Assembly: GCA_964460115.1 (NCBI GenBank)
Contig: CAYWPR010000010.1
Location: forward strand, 1-64,000
Length of the DNA: 64,000 bases
Reading direction: 5' to 3'
From: JAEUJZ01 sp964460115
Lineage (GTDB): Bacteria; Myxococcota_A; Polyangia; Palsa-1104; JAEUJZ01
Both the position numbers and the translations under genes were made by a program. Shown in pieces: positions 7,973-16,215 of the stretch (its first letter is position 1; each line of letters starts with the position of its first letter). The notes under the pieces were generated by a model. The model did no database searches. It saw only the letters and a program-made list of their open reading frames with translations, and had not been told where the DNA came from.

Positions 7973-9375
7973 TGCTTTTTCGCATTGCGGAATTTGCCGG
8001 ACTGCTGCGTAAAAACGGCGTCCGGGCTTCGACCGCTGAAATTCTGGATGCCGTTGCAGCTTTGCAAGTCTTGGGCCTCGACGAGCCGACCACCGTCCGT
8101 GCGGCCTTGGCTGCGACGCTCATCAAACGTTTCGAAGATCTAGAAGTCTTTCACGAGCTTTTCGGGCTGTTTTTTTTTCGTCCCAGCGAGTTTCTGCGCA
8201 CCGAGCAATCGCCCCTTGTCGAAGAGCTGCGCAATCGCGGCATGAGCGAAGAAGAGATCGAGCGCTTGCTGGCGCTGCTGGGAGATCAGGCAGCGCGCCT
8301 CGATCCGACGGTGCGCATGGCGCTGGGGCTGCGCAAAAGCGACATCGAAGCCCTTTTGCGCCTGTCCGGGCTGCGGGTGGATTTTGGCCGCCTCGTCAAT
8401 CCGCTGCAAATCGGCTTTTTTACGCAGCAAGTTCTAGATCAGCTCCGTTTTGCCGACGCCCAAGCCCAACTTGGGCAGCTTAGCGCTGGGCTTAGCGGCG
8501 CCCTTGGCACAACGCGCGCTGCCGAGGTGGCCCATTTGCTACAGGAAAACCTTGCCAGCCTGCGCGTACGCGTACGCGGCTACGTCAAAGATCAATTTGA
8601 TCAGCGCAACATTCGCTATGCCGAAGAAATGCGCCGCGACATTTTGGTGCACAAACATTTTGGCCAAATGTCGCAACAGGAGCTTTTGCGCCTGCGCCAC
8701 GAAGTTTTGCGGCTGGCCCAAAAACTGCGCACCCAAGCCTCGCTGCGGCCGCGTCAGCGGCGTCGAGGCCGCCTGGATATGCGCCGCACATTGCGCCATG
8801 CGCTGCAAAGCGGCGGCCTGCCGTTTGCCTTAAAACTGCGCCACCGTCGCGTTGAAAAACCGCGATTGTGTATTCTTTGTGACATTTCTGACTCAGTTCG
8901 GCATGTCTCGCGGTTTATGTTGCAGTTTGTTTACGCGCTGCAAGAAATGTTTGCCAAGGTTCGCTGTTTTGTCTTCGTTTCTGATTTGGGCGAGGCAACG
9001 GATCTTTTTTCGCGCCATGAAATCGACGCAGCGGTCGATCGCGCTCTCAGCGGCGAAGTCATTCCCGTCTACACCAACAGCAATTACGGCCGAGCTTTGC
9101 GCAAATTTGTCGATCGCTACCTGGAAGCGGTGACCAGCCGCACCACGGTCATTTTGATTGGCGATGGCCGTTCCAATTATTTTCCCCCCGAAGCCTGGGC
9201 CCTTGGCCGAGTGCGCGCGCGCGCCAAACATGTTTTGTGGCTCAATCCTGAGCAGCCTGCCTCCTGGATGTTTGGCGACAGTGCCATGCGCGATTACCAG
9301 CCGCATGTCAGTCGCATCGAAGTAGTTTCCAATCTAGATACGTTGCGCCGAGTTATCGATCAGTTGGTTTTGTGA
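7972..9375 (+). CDS. CoxE-like von Willebrand factor A domain protein
   Basis: The ATG at 7972 overlaps the ATPase stop (TGATG); the product has 467 residues starting MLFRIAEFAGLLRKNGVR. The N-terminal half is helical and charged; the C-terminal half is a VWA domain with a MIDAS-like motif in CILCDISDSVRHVSRFML and the strand TTVILIGDGRSNYF. This matches the CoxE family (VWA proteins with a helical N-terminal region), which normally work with a MoxR/CoxD AAA+ ATPase as a metal-dependent chaperone pair. No MoxR gene is in the window. Its fusion to a partner-switching operon suggests it could be the regulated output or a target. Confidence 0.85.
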   Translation: MLFRIAEFAGLLRKNGVRASTAEILDAVAALQVLGLDEPTTVRAALAATLIKRFEDLEVFHELFGLFFFRPSEFLRTEQSPLVEELRNRGMSEEEIERLLALLGDQAARLDPTVRMALGLRKSDIEALLRLSGLRVDFGRLVNPLQIGFFTQQVLDQLRFADAQAQLGQLSAGLSGALGTTRAAEVAHLLQENLASLRVRVRGYVKDQFDQRNIRYAEEMRRDILVHKHFGQMSQQELLRLRHEVLRLAQKLRTQASLRPRQRRRGRLDMRRTLRHALQSGGLPFALKLRHRRVEKPRLCILCDISDSVRHVSRFMLQFVYALQEMFAKVRCFVFVSDLGEATDLFSRHEIDAAVDRALSGEVIPVYTNSNYGRALRKFVDRYLEAVTSRTTVILIGDGRSNYFPPEAWALGRVRARAKHVLWLNPEQPASWMFGDSAMRDYQPHVSRIEVVSNLDTLRRVIDQLVL

Positions 9376-9390
9376 GTTAAGCTTCCGCTT

Positions 9391-10326
9391 GTGACATCTT
9401 CGATACAAAAATCTCCTTTGGAATTCGCCGACGTTTTGCCAATTGCTGCAAGCAGCGCGCTGCGCACCGAGCTTTTGGCTGCCTGTCGCATCACCCGCGC
9501 TGCCGGCGATTTGGCGCATCGCTACTACACCGCCTGGCATGGCAATAGCGCGAGCTCCAGCGATTCGATAGAGCCGCTGGCCGTAACAGGTGCGCTTCCC
9601 GTCGAATGGAAGACCGGAGAAGAACCGGTGACTGCAGCCGATCGCGCGGTCAGCGATCTGTGCGTAGACGCCTTGCGCCGAACCTTTCCCTGCGATGCAG
9701 TGCTCAGCGAAGAAATTCCCGATGATGGGGCCCGCATGCGTTCGGCGCGAACCTGGCTGGTCGATCCGATTGACGGAACCAAAGACTTCATCGCCGGACG
9801 CATTGGCTATTCGGTCATGATCGGCTTGCTTATCGATGGCCAGCCGGCCCTTGGGGTCGTCTATCAACCAACCGTCGATCGGCTGTGGTGCGCGGCGCGC
9901 GGCTGTGGCGCTTTTGGCCTTTCTGGCCACGGAACTGCGCAGCGCTTACAGGTTTCGCCTGTCAAAACGCTTCCCGACGCGCGCATGGTGTCGTCGGCGT
10001 CGATTCGCGAGCCGATTGTCGCCAAGCTTCGTCAACGCGCCGGCATTCGTGATGAGGTACAAATCGGCTCCATCGGCATCAAATTGGGTCTTATCGCCCA
10101 AGGCGAGCGCGATCTGTACATAAACCCGTCTGGCCACACCAAGCTTTGGGATACCTGTGCCCCGGCCATCATTTTGCAAGAAGCACATGGCCGACTGACC
10201 GATGTTTTGGGCCGTCCGCTCAACTACCGCGGTCAGCTTGACCATGCCGATGGCCTTGTCGCCTCGAATGGCCCCTTGCACGCCGCCGCGCTGGAACAGT
10301 TTGCAAGCTGCAGCGCCGAAGCGTAG
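9391..10326 (+). CDS. Inositol monophosphatase-family phosphatase, CysQ-like
   Basis: A Mg-dependent small-molecule phosphatase of 311 residues. The two family motifs are present: WLVDPIDGTKDFIAG and KLWDTCAPAIILQEAHG, plus GEEPVTAADRAVSDL upstream. The HTKLWDT form of the second motif is typical of 3'(2'),5'-bisphosphate nucleotidases (CysQ), which remove 3'-phosphate from PAP in sulfate assimilation; inositol monophosphatase or histidinol phosphatase activity cannot be excluded. A GTG start at 9391 is used, 15 bases after the VWA stop, so it may be read through from that operon although no functional link is evident. Confidence 0.85.
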   Translation: MTSSIQKSPLEFADVLPIAASSALRTELLAACRITRAAGDLAHRYYTAWHGNSASSSDSIEPLAVTGALPVEWKTGEEPVTAADRAVSDLCVDALRRTFPCDAVLSEEIPDDGARMRSARTWLVDPIDGTKDFIAGRIGYSVMIGLLIDGQPALGVVYQPTVDRLWCAARGCGAFGLSGHGTAQRLQVSPVKTLPDARMVSSASIREPIVAKLRQRAGIRDEVQIGSIGIKLGLIAQGERDLYINPSGHTKLWDTCAPAIILQEAHGRLTDVLGRPLNYRGQLDHADGLVASNGPLHAAALEQFASCSAEA

Positions 10327-10340
10327 CCGCAGAGCTCGCT

Positions 10341-10898
10341 CTAAAGTCTGGGCCGCGACAGCAATACACCCAGCCGCCAGACCGCTTCTTTGGCCGGCAA
10401 TAGCGGCGGCGGCGGCGGTGGCTGACGCAACGCCAATAGCTCGACCTCTTCCGGCCCAAGTCCTTCCTCTTCGCTTTCGATGGCCAGCGGCGTATCGCTG
10501 GAATCCTCCATGAGGGATTCATCGGCCAGCCGATCGCGGACCGGCTGATAATACTGCGCGACATGGGTCGCCTTGTGAGCAATGGCCCGCTGCAAAAGGG
10601 CTTTGCCGGCCTCGTCTAAGCGCAAAAAGCGTAGCGCGATGCCGTGTAGCTGTTCCGGCGAGCCGGACTTCAAAGTTGCGCGCCAGACAACGACGCCCTC
10701 GCCGCGCAAAAGCAGCGTTTCATCGGCCAGGCGGACTTCAAAACGTACCGCGGTTCCAGCCAAAGGCGGCTCAAGCGTCGGCAAAAAGATTCCACGTGCT
10801 GACAGGTTGCGGCCGTAACGGCTGATAAATGCGTCCACATCCGGATAGTCGAGCACGCAACGAAGTGCGATGAGGTTATCGGAAGCGACCTGATTCAT
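10341..10898 (-). CDS. PilZ-domain protein
   Basis: A 185-residue soluble protein with a PilZ-like domain in residues 10-100: YGRNLSARGIFLPTLEPPLAG corresponds to the [D/N]xSxxG pattern that contacts cyclic di-GMP, and VRFEVRLADETLLLRGEGVVVW to the beta-barrel strands. The usual RxxxR pair is not clear. The C-terminal third is acidic (SEEEGLGPEEVELL) with a proline run. This arrangement resembles the myxobacterial TIGR02266 subfamily. It lies 17 bases downstream of the MacB-like permease gene, so it may be the last gene of the efflux operon. Confidence 0.8.
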   Translation of the reverse strand: MNQVASDNLIALRCVLDYPDVDAFISRYGRNLSARGIFLPTLEPPLAGTAVRFEVRLADETLLLRGEGVVVWRATLKSGSPEQLHGIALRFLRLDEAGKALLQRAIAHKATHVAQYYQPVRDRLADESLMEDSSDTPLAIESEEEGLGPEEVELLALRQPPPPPPLLPAKEAVWRLGVLLSRPRL

Positions 10899-10915
10899 CA
10901 GCCAAGATCATATCA

Positions 10916-12148
10916 TTACGTAGTGCGAATGGCGGTGACCGGATCCAGGCGGCTGGCATTCTTGGCCGGTACATAGCCAAACAAGATGCCGATTAGCACC
11001 GAAGAGGCCAGCGCCAATAGCAGCGCCGGCTCTGACACCAAAATCAGCCAGCGCGGCTTAAAGTGCTGAATCACCAAGCCGCCCAAGATGGTTCCAGCGG
11101 TTCCGCAGGCCACCCCCACCATTCCGCCAAAGCCCGAAAGCAGTGCCGCCTCGACCAGAAACTGCCGACCGATGTCGTCGCCGCTGGCGCCCAAGGCTTT
11201 GCGAATGCCGATTTCGCGCACGCGTTCGGATACCGAGACCAGCATGATGTTCATGATGCCGACGCCGCCGACGAGTAGCGAGATTCCGGCCAAAAGCCCG
11301 ACGATGACTTTCATAATCAGAAACACTCGATAAAACGCCGCCAGCCGCTTTTCAAAGTCAAAAATCGAGTAGTCATCGACGCCATGGTGCCGTTCCAAAA
11401 GCACGGCATTGGCAATGCGTTTCACGATCTCGTTAGACGAGGGGTGATCTGTGACCAAAAAGATACGCCGACCCGATTCAACAGCGGCGGCTTCGTGATC
11501 AGCCAGAGTTTCCATCGGCAACACGAGGACCATGTCCCAGTCCCAGCCAAAGCCTATGCCCCAGCGGTCAAGCCGCGCCAGCCTGCCCACGACGCGGCAG
11601 TGTATACCCGCGACGGTGACCGTATGCCCAAGGACCTGCTCACCTTTTCCCCACAGCTTGTCGGCCAGCTTGTCTCCGACCACGCAAACTCGGCTGTGCT
11701 GCGCGATGTCGTCCTGGTCGAGCAGTCGGCCTTCGCGCAGACGGTAGCGAAAAAATGGCAGAAACTGCGGGTCGGCAGCTACCAAATCGCCGCTTAAGGG
11801 TTTGCCGTTGTCGCCATAAAGGGCGCGATTGCGCAGGGACACAAACGCCGTGACCGAGGCAACATGCGGCAACGCCGAGAGCACGGGTACATCCAAGCGA
11901 GTGATGCCGCGCTGATACGAGGCTTGCTTGCTTTCCATCACCTCGGGCGGCTTGCGCCATAGCGAAATCAAGCGCGCGCCGCCAAGCTCCTCAATGCTGG
12001 CCGTCAGCGTCCCCAAGCCCGACTCGGCGAGCGAGGTCATAAGCACAATCGAAAACGAACCAATCAAAATCGAAATGACGGTCAGCAGAGAACGAAATAC
12101 ATGCCCGCGCAGCACCGCCCAGGCAATGCGCAAATACTCAAACCACAT
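10916..12148 (-). CDS. MacB/FtsX-type ABC transporter permease
   Basis: A 410-residue permease starting MWFEYLRIAWAVLRGH. A TTG at 12166 would add six residues; the ATG at 12148 has a better GGGG upstream and fits MacB permeases. One N-terminal membrane helix precedes a large periplasmic domain (about 50-270), followed by three helices with the FtsX signature SERVREIGIRKALGASGDDI. It acts as the mechanotransmitting inner-membrane component of a tripartite pump together with the MacA-like and TolC-like proteins encoded immediately upstream. The nucleotide-binding domain is a separate gene (14827-15558) instead of being fused as in E. coli MacB. Confidence 0.92.
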   Translation of the reverse strand: MWFEYLRIAWAVLRGHVFRSLLTVISILIGSFSIVLMTSLAESGLGTLTASIEELGGARLISLWRKPPEVMESKQASYQRGITRLDVPVLSALPHVASVTAFVSLRNRALYGDNGKPLSGDLVAADPQFLPFFRYRLREGRLLDQDDIAQHSRVCVVGDKLADKLWGKGEQVLGHTVTVAGIHCRVVGRLARLDRWGIGFGWDWDMVLVLPMETLADHEAAAVESGRRIFLVTDHPSSNEIVKRIANAVLLERHHGVDDYSIFDFEKRLAAFYRVFLIMKVIVGLLAGISLLVGGVGIMNIMLVSVSERVREIGIRKALGASGDDIGRQFLVEAALLSGFGGMVGVACGTAGTILGGLVIQHFKPRWLILVSEPALLLALASSVLIGILFGYVPAKNASRLDPVTAIRTT

Positions 12149-12166
12149 GGATATCTGCCCCGCCAA

Positions 12167-13291
12167 TCATTTGAATTCATTGGCCTCTGCCGAGGGGGGC
12201 TTGATTTGCACTTCTGCGCCTTCGGCCAAACCACCGACAATTTCCTGTTCGCGATCATTGCGCGCTCCGACTTGAATTTCGACGCGCCTTGTCGGCGGTC
12301 CTTTGCGCCCGCTTGGCTCGTGCACCACCTGATTGACGTAGGATTGGCCTTTTTCTTTGACGATTGCCTCGATGGGCAGCTTTAGAATGTTCTTTTTGGT
12401 CTCGACGTGAATCTTGATGTCGGCGGTCATTCCCGGTTTGATTTCTTTTAGATTGTCACCTTCGAGCGTGGCTTCGACGGGAAAGACTTCTACATCTTTG
12501 CCTTTGGGCAGGGTTGAGGCCGGCGCAATTTTAGTGACCTTGGCGTGAAAGCTTTTGCCGGGTAGCGCATCCAAGGTCAGCGTCACTTTTTGCTCAAGCT
12601 GCACTTTGGCCACATCGATTTGGTTCAGCTCGACCTTGGCCAAAAGCACCGACAAATCCGCCACGGTCATAAGCGAGCGGTCGTCCATGGTCGCCATGGT
12701 GCCTGGAACAACCGTTTCTCCGACGCGAATGCCGCGTTGAATGACGGTACCGTCGATGGGCGAAACGATGCGCGAATAGCGCAACTGGTCCTCGGCGACG
12801 CGCAGCGCCTCTTTGGTTTGTTCCAGGGCGATGCGCTTGGTGCGGTAGTCGTTTTCGGCCATATCGACGTCGGATTGCGAAACGGCGCGGTCGGCCAATC
12901 CGCGTATACGACGCTGGTGCATAAGCTGCGCCAGTTCCACCGCGGCCTGCGCTTTGTCTACATCCTGACGGGCACGGACAACGCTGCGCTGAAATTCCTG
13001 CGGCTCTAGCCACAGCAAAAGTTGCCCCTGCTTGACGTTCATTCCCTCTTCGACCAAAACCTTTTCAACTTGGCCGGCTACCTTGGATTTAACGGCGACT
13101 TTTTCGCGCGGCTCGATCTTGCCAAGCTCGACAACGGCAATTTCCAAGTCGCCGCGCTGAACCTTGGCGATAAGCGTCGGATCTACGACGTTCCCCTGCC
13201 CTGCGCGGCTTCGCCAAAAAAGACCGCCGCCGACTAGCGCCGCCAGCACGCATATCCCCAAAATCCATTTGAACGCCTTGCCTGCTTTCAT
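12167..13291 (-). CDS. MacA/HlyD-type periplasmic adaptor
   Basis: Membrane-fusion protein of a tripartite efflux system. From the ATG at 13291 (GGAG seven bases upstream) it has 374 residues: an N-terminal membrane anchor (about 5-22), a lipoyl-like half motif KVAGQVEKVLVEEGMNVKQGQLLLWLEP, an alpha-helical hairpin (about 85-150), a second lipoyl half SRIVSPIDGTVIQRGIRVGETV, and beta-barrel/MPD parts. The ATG at 13297 two codons earlier is an alternative. The gene starts 22 bases after the TolC-like stop and its stop lies directly before the permease. The transported substrate is unknown; macrolide export cannot be inferred from sequence alone. Confidence 0.92.
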   Translation of the reverse strand: MKAGKAFKWILGICVLAALVGGGLFWRSRAGQGNVVDPTLIAKVQRGDLEIAVVELGKIEPREKVAVKSKVAGQVEKVLVEEGMNVKQGQLLLWLEPQEFQRSVVRARQDVDKAQAAVELAQLMHQRRIRGLADRAVSQSDVDMAENDYRTKRIALEQTKEALRVAEDQLRYSRIVSPIDGTVIQRGIRVGETVVPGTMATMDDRSLMTVADLSVLLAKVELNQIDVAKVQLEQKVTLTLDALPGKSFHAKVTKIAPASTLPKGKDVEVFPVEATLEGDNLKEIKPGMTADIKIHVETKKNILKLPIEAIVKEKGQSYVNQVVHEPSGRKGPPTRRVEIQVGARNDREQEIVGGLAEGAEVQIKPPSAEANEFK

Positions 13292-13313
13292 CTGCATTCT
13301 CCGCCGATCCGCA

Positions 13314-14840
13314 TTATGGAGGCAGCCGCCCCGCGGCCAAGTAAAGCTCGCCCCAAGTTTGAGCAATCATCGCCGCCGAATTGGCCAAATTGATTTCGGC
13401 ATTCAGTGCTTCCACTTGTGCATCGATAAAATCAAGAATCGCGACATCGCCGTTTTTGTAGCGCCGCTCGGTAATGCTCAGGTTGTCGCGTGCAATATCT
13501 CGCGTTCGCACAAGCGGCTCGCGCATTCCGTAGTAATGTAAAAGCCGAGCATGCATCGTGCGCACGTCGGCTTCCACCAGCCGGCCGATGCGCCGCTGTT
13601 CGGCCACAAGCCGCCGATGATCGAGGCGCGCATCGCGCACGCCAGTCCAAGTGTTCATCGTGTCAAACAGGTTGAGGCTTAAGGTTCCACCGACAAATAT
13701 CGACCCGGTGATGTTGGTAAACGGATTGGCGGTGGCGTTGGCAACACGGGCTCCGATAAGTGGGTTATAGGGATTGTTGCTAAACTGCAGCAAGCTGCTC
13801 AGGCTGATTTGCGGATAATAGTTGCCAAACTGAAATCGCACGTAGTCGGCGGCGGCCAAGGTCGTAAATTCCGCTGCGCGCAGATCCGGACGCTCATGCA
13901 GTGCCGATGTCAGCAGAGACTCGACATCCACGGCCCCAGCCGGCGGAGGTGGCACCAAATCGACCGACTCGGTCAGAATCAGCTCCGTATTGCCTAGCCC
14001 CAGAGCCACTGCCAACTGCGCCCGCGCTTCGGCGGCGCTTCCCACTAGGTCAGCCAGTCGCGAAAGCTCGGCTTGGCGTCGAGTTTCGACGCGATTGACA
14101 TCGGCAGGCACTGCCAGCCCGGCGCGCACCCGCGCCGAAACCACTGCCACCGATTCGTCGTAGCGGGCGATGGCTTGCTCGGAAACGACTTTTTGTACCT
14201 CGATGCGCCGCACCGTAAAATAAGCGCGCAGCGCCCCGATGGCCACCAGCCGCTGTGCATCCTGCACACTGGCCACCGTGGCATCGCGCGTATGCCGTGC
14301 GCGATCCACGTTCGCAGTGACGCGAAAACCGCTGAACAGCGGAACTTGCAGGTTGGCCGACAAATTGAATTGCCCCAGCCAGCCTTGCGAAATGACATCC
14401 GATTGAATGTATTGCCCCATGGCCGCCGAACATTCGGCAGCCGTGGGGTTGTTCAGCGTTCCGCCTTGCGTAGAAAAAAGCTGCACCGGCGCCACCAAAG
14501 TCCCGCCGGAAATTGGCCCCGTCGAAACAATGCCTGCGCAAGTCGGCGGTGCGGCCACTCCGCCAAGATTGCTGGCGCGCCACTGCTCGGTCAGAAAAGT
14601 AGAAACATTCAGCGAAAAGCGATCAAGCTGTGCCCGCAGCACCGCCAGATCGCCGCGCTCGCGCGTTGCGGCGCTAGACAGAATGGATGGGTCGGTGCGT
14701 AGCGCCAGATCGATGGCTTCGTGTAGCGAAAGCTGCCGCGACAAGGCAACCGTCGAAGCCGCAGCGGGCTCCGGCAGGGCCGAGGCCCCCGCGGACAGCA
14801 GCAATATCCCTAAGCCCAAACAAACTTTAGGCAAAGACAT
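13314..14840 (-). CDS. TolC-family outer-membrane efflux protein
   Basis: A 508-residue outer-membrane factor with a signal peptide (MSLPKVCLGLGILLLSAGASA). Two OEP repeats are recognisable: SLHEAIDLALRTDPSI in the first and a second coiled region with RPDLRAAEFTTLAAADYVRFQFGNYYPQISL, the typical TolC-family motif. It provides the outer-membrane channel for the adjacent MacA/MacB-like pump. A GGAG box seven bases before the ATG lies inside the upstream ATPase gene, whose 3' end overlaps by 14 bases. An insert containing CAGIVSTGPISGG and a pair of cysteines (about 80-120) is longer than in TolC. Confidence 0.9.
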   Translation of the reverse strand: MSLPKVCLGLGILLLSAGASALPEPAAASTVALSRQLSLHEAIDLALRTDPSILSSAATRERGDLAVLRAQLDRFSLNVSTFLTEQWRASNLGGVAAPPTCAGIVSTGPISGGTLVAPVQLFSTQGGTLNNPTAAECSAAMGQYIQSDVISQGWLGQFNLSANLQVPLFSGFRVTANVDRARHTRDATVASVQDAQRLVAIGALRAYFTVRRIEVQKVVSEQAIARYDESVAVVSARVRAGLAVPADVNRVETRRQAELSRLADLVGSAAEARAQLAVALGLGNTELILTESVDLVPPPPAGAVDVESLLTSALHERPDLRAAEFTTLAAADYVRFQFGNYYPQISLSSLLQFSNNPYNPLIGARVANATANPFTNITGSIFVGGTLSLNLFDTMNTWTGVRDARLDHRRLVAEQRRIGRLVEADVRTMHARLLHYYGMREPLVRTRDIARDNLSITERRYKNGDVAILDFIDAQVEALNAEINLANSAAMIAQTWGELYLAAGRLPP

Positions 14841-15558
14841 TTACTCGCTCCAAATTTTGCTCATCAGCGACGATACGACCGTCGCGAAAGCGAATGATGC
14901 GCTGGGCATAGGAAGCGACTTGCGCTTCATGGGTGACCAAAACCACGGTCATGCCGCTTTGATGCAGCTCACAAAATAGCTTCATGATCTGCAGGGTCAT
15001 CTCGCTGTCGAGGGCGCCGGTCGGCTCGTCGGCCAGCAGCAACACGGGACTTGTGACGATGGCCCGCGCGATTGCGACGCGCTGCTGTTGCCCGCCGGAA
15101 AGCTGATTGGGATGGTGATCCATGCGATCCGCCAGACCGACGCGGTGCAAAGCTTGTTCGGCGCGGCGTTGCCGCTCGGCCTTGCCAACGCGAGCATAAA
15201 CGAGCGGGACCTCGACATTGGCCAGCGCCGTATGGCGCGCCAGCAGATTAAAAGACTGAAAGACAAAGCCGATCTTTTGATTGCGCAGCCGGGCCAGCTC
15301 AACGTCGCTACGTTCTTCAATGGGCACGCCATCCAAGCGGTAACTGCCCGCGCTTTGCCGGTCGAGCGTCCCGATGATGTTCATCAGGGTCGACTTGCCC
15401 GAACCGCTTTGCCCCATGATGGCGACCATCTCGGAACGCTTGATGCTTAGCTCAATGCTGCGCAGGGCATGTACTTCGATGTCCCCTGTTTTATAGGTCT
15501 TGCTGAGATTGGCCATCGCGATGACCGGCACCGACGACATCGAAAAATGCTCGTCCAT
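14827..15558 (-). CDS. LolD/MacB-type ABC transporter ATPase
   Basis: A 243-residue nucleotide-binding subunit with Walker A GQSGSGKST, Q-loop FVFQSFNLL, signature LSGGQQQR, Walker B VLLLADEPTGALD and H-loop VLVTHE. It belongs to the MacB/LolD/FtsE branch. It is first in a four-gene efflux operon (ATPase, TolC, MacA, MacB permease). The ATG at 15558 follows AAAGGA; a second ATG at 15540 is possible. The divergent kdsC-like gene starts 87 bases away. Confidence 0.95.
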   Translation of the reverse strand: MDEHFSMSSVPVIAMANLSKTYKTGDIEVHALRSIELSIKRSEMVAIMGQSGSGKSTLMNIIGTLDRQSAGSYRLDGVPIEERSDVELARLRNQKIGFVFQSFNLLARHTALANVEVPLVYARVGKAERQRRAEQALHRVGLADRMDHHPNQLSGGQQQRVAIARAIVTSPVLLLADEPTGALDSEMTLQIMKLFCELHQSGMTVVLVTHEAQVASYAQRIIRFRDGRIVADEQNLERVNVFA

Positions 15559-15645
15559 AAATCCTTTTGATTAGGCGAAAACACCGCCACAGCTCCGTTT
15601 ATTCCATGTTTTCTGGCCACGCGATAGCTGGCATGATTCCTGGAA

Positions 15646-16215
15646 ATGAGCATAAAAGTGCCGAATCCCTCGCTGCCGGTCGCGGAAACAAGCACTGCGG
15701 TCAGCGCCGAGCTACTGCTGCGGCTACGCCGCATCAAGTTATTGTGTTTGGACGTGGATGGCGTGCTTTCTGACGGTCATCTTTATTATCTTGGCGAATC
15801 GGCCCATAGCGTTTCGTGGGGAATGCGCTTTGCGGTACGTGATGGCGTCGGTATCAAACTGCTGATGAAGGCCGGCGTGGAAGTCGCAATCTTGTCGGAA
15901 GGCGCTCTATCCGGCGGACAGGCCCGGGCGCGTTCTTTGGGAATTGCTCGAGCGTATTTTGCGGTCGAGAACAAACTGGAACGCTTTGGCGAGCTCTGCC
16001 GAGAACTTCGCATCGTTCCTGAGGAAGCAGCATTTATCGGCGATGAAGTGACGGATATTCCACTTTTGCAGGCCGTTGGCCTAGCCGCCACGGTACCCGA
16101 TGCGGTCACAGAAGTACGGCAGGCCGTCCATTATGTCACCAAGCGCCCGGGCGGCAGCGGTGCCGTTCGAGAAGTCGCGGATCTGATACGTTGGCAACGC
16201 GCCGCCGCCGCTTGA
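15646..16215 (+). CDS. kdsC: KdsC-like HAD phosphatase (KDO 8-phosphate phosphatase family)
   Basis: The 189-residue protein has the KdsC fingerprint: catalytic LCLDVDGVLSDGHLYY (nucleophile and acid/base Asp), AILSEGALSGGQARARSLGI, KLERFGELCRELRIVPEEAAFIGDEVTDIPLL and TKRPGGSGAVREVADLI. KdsC removes phosphate from 3-deoxy-D-manno-octulosonate 8-phosphate before activation by KdsB in LPS core synthesis; related family members act on other sugar acids such as KDN. A Glu replaces the usual Gly-Arg after the second motif (SEG for SGR), so the substrate may differ. kdsA, kdsB and kdsD are not nearby. The last 85 bases overlap the converging CLF-like gene. Confidence 0.85.
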   Translation: MSIKVPNPSLPVAETSTAVSAELLLRLRRIKLLCLDVDGVLSDGHLYYLGESAHSVSWGMRFAVRDGVGIKLLMKAGVEVAILSEGALSGGQARARSLGIARAYFAVENKLERFGELCRELRIVPEEAAFIGDEVTDIPLLQAVGLAATVPDAVTEVRQAVHYVTKRPGGSGAVREVADLIRWQRAAAA

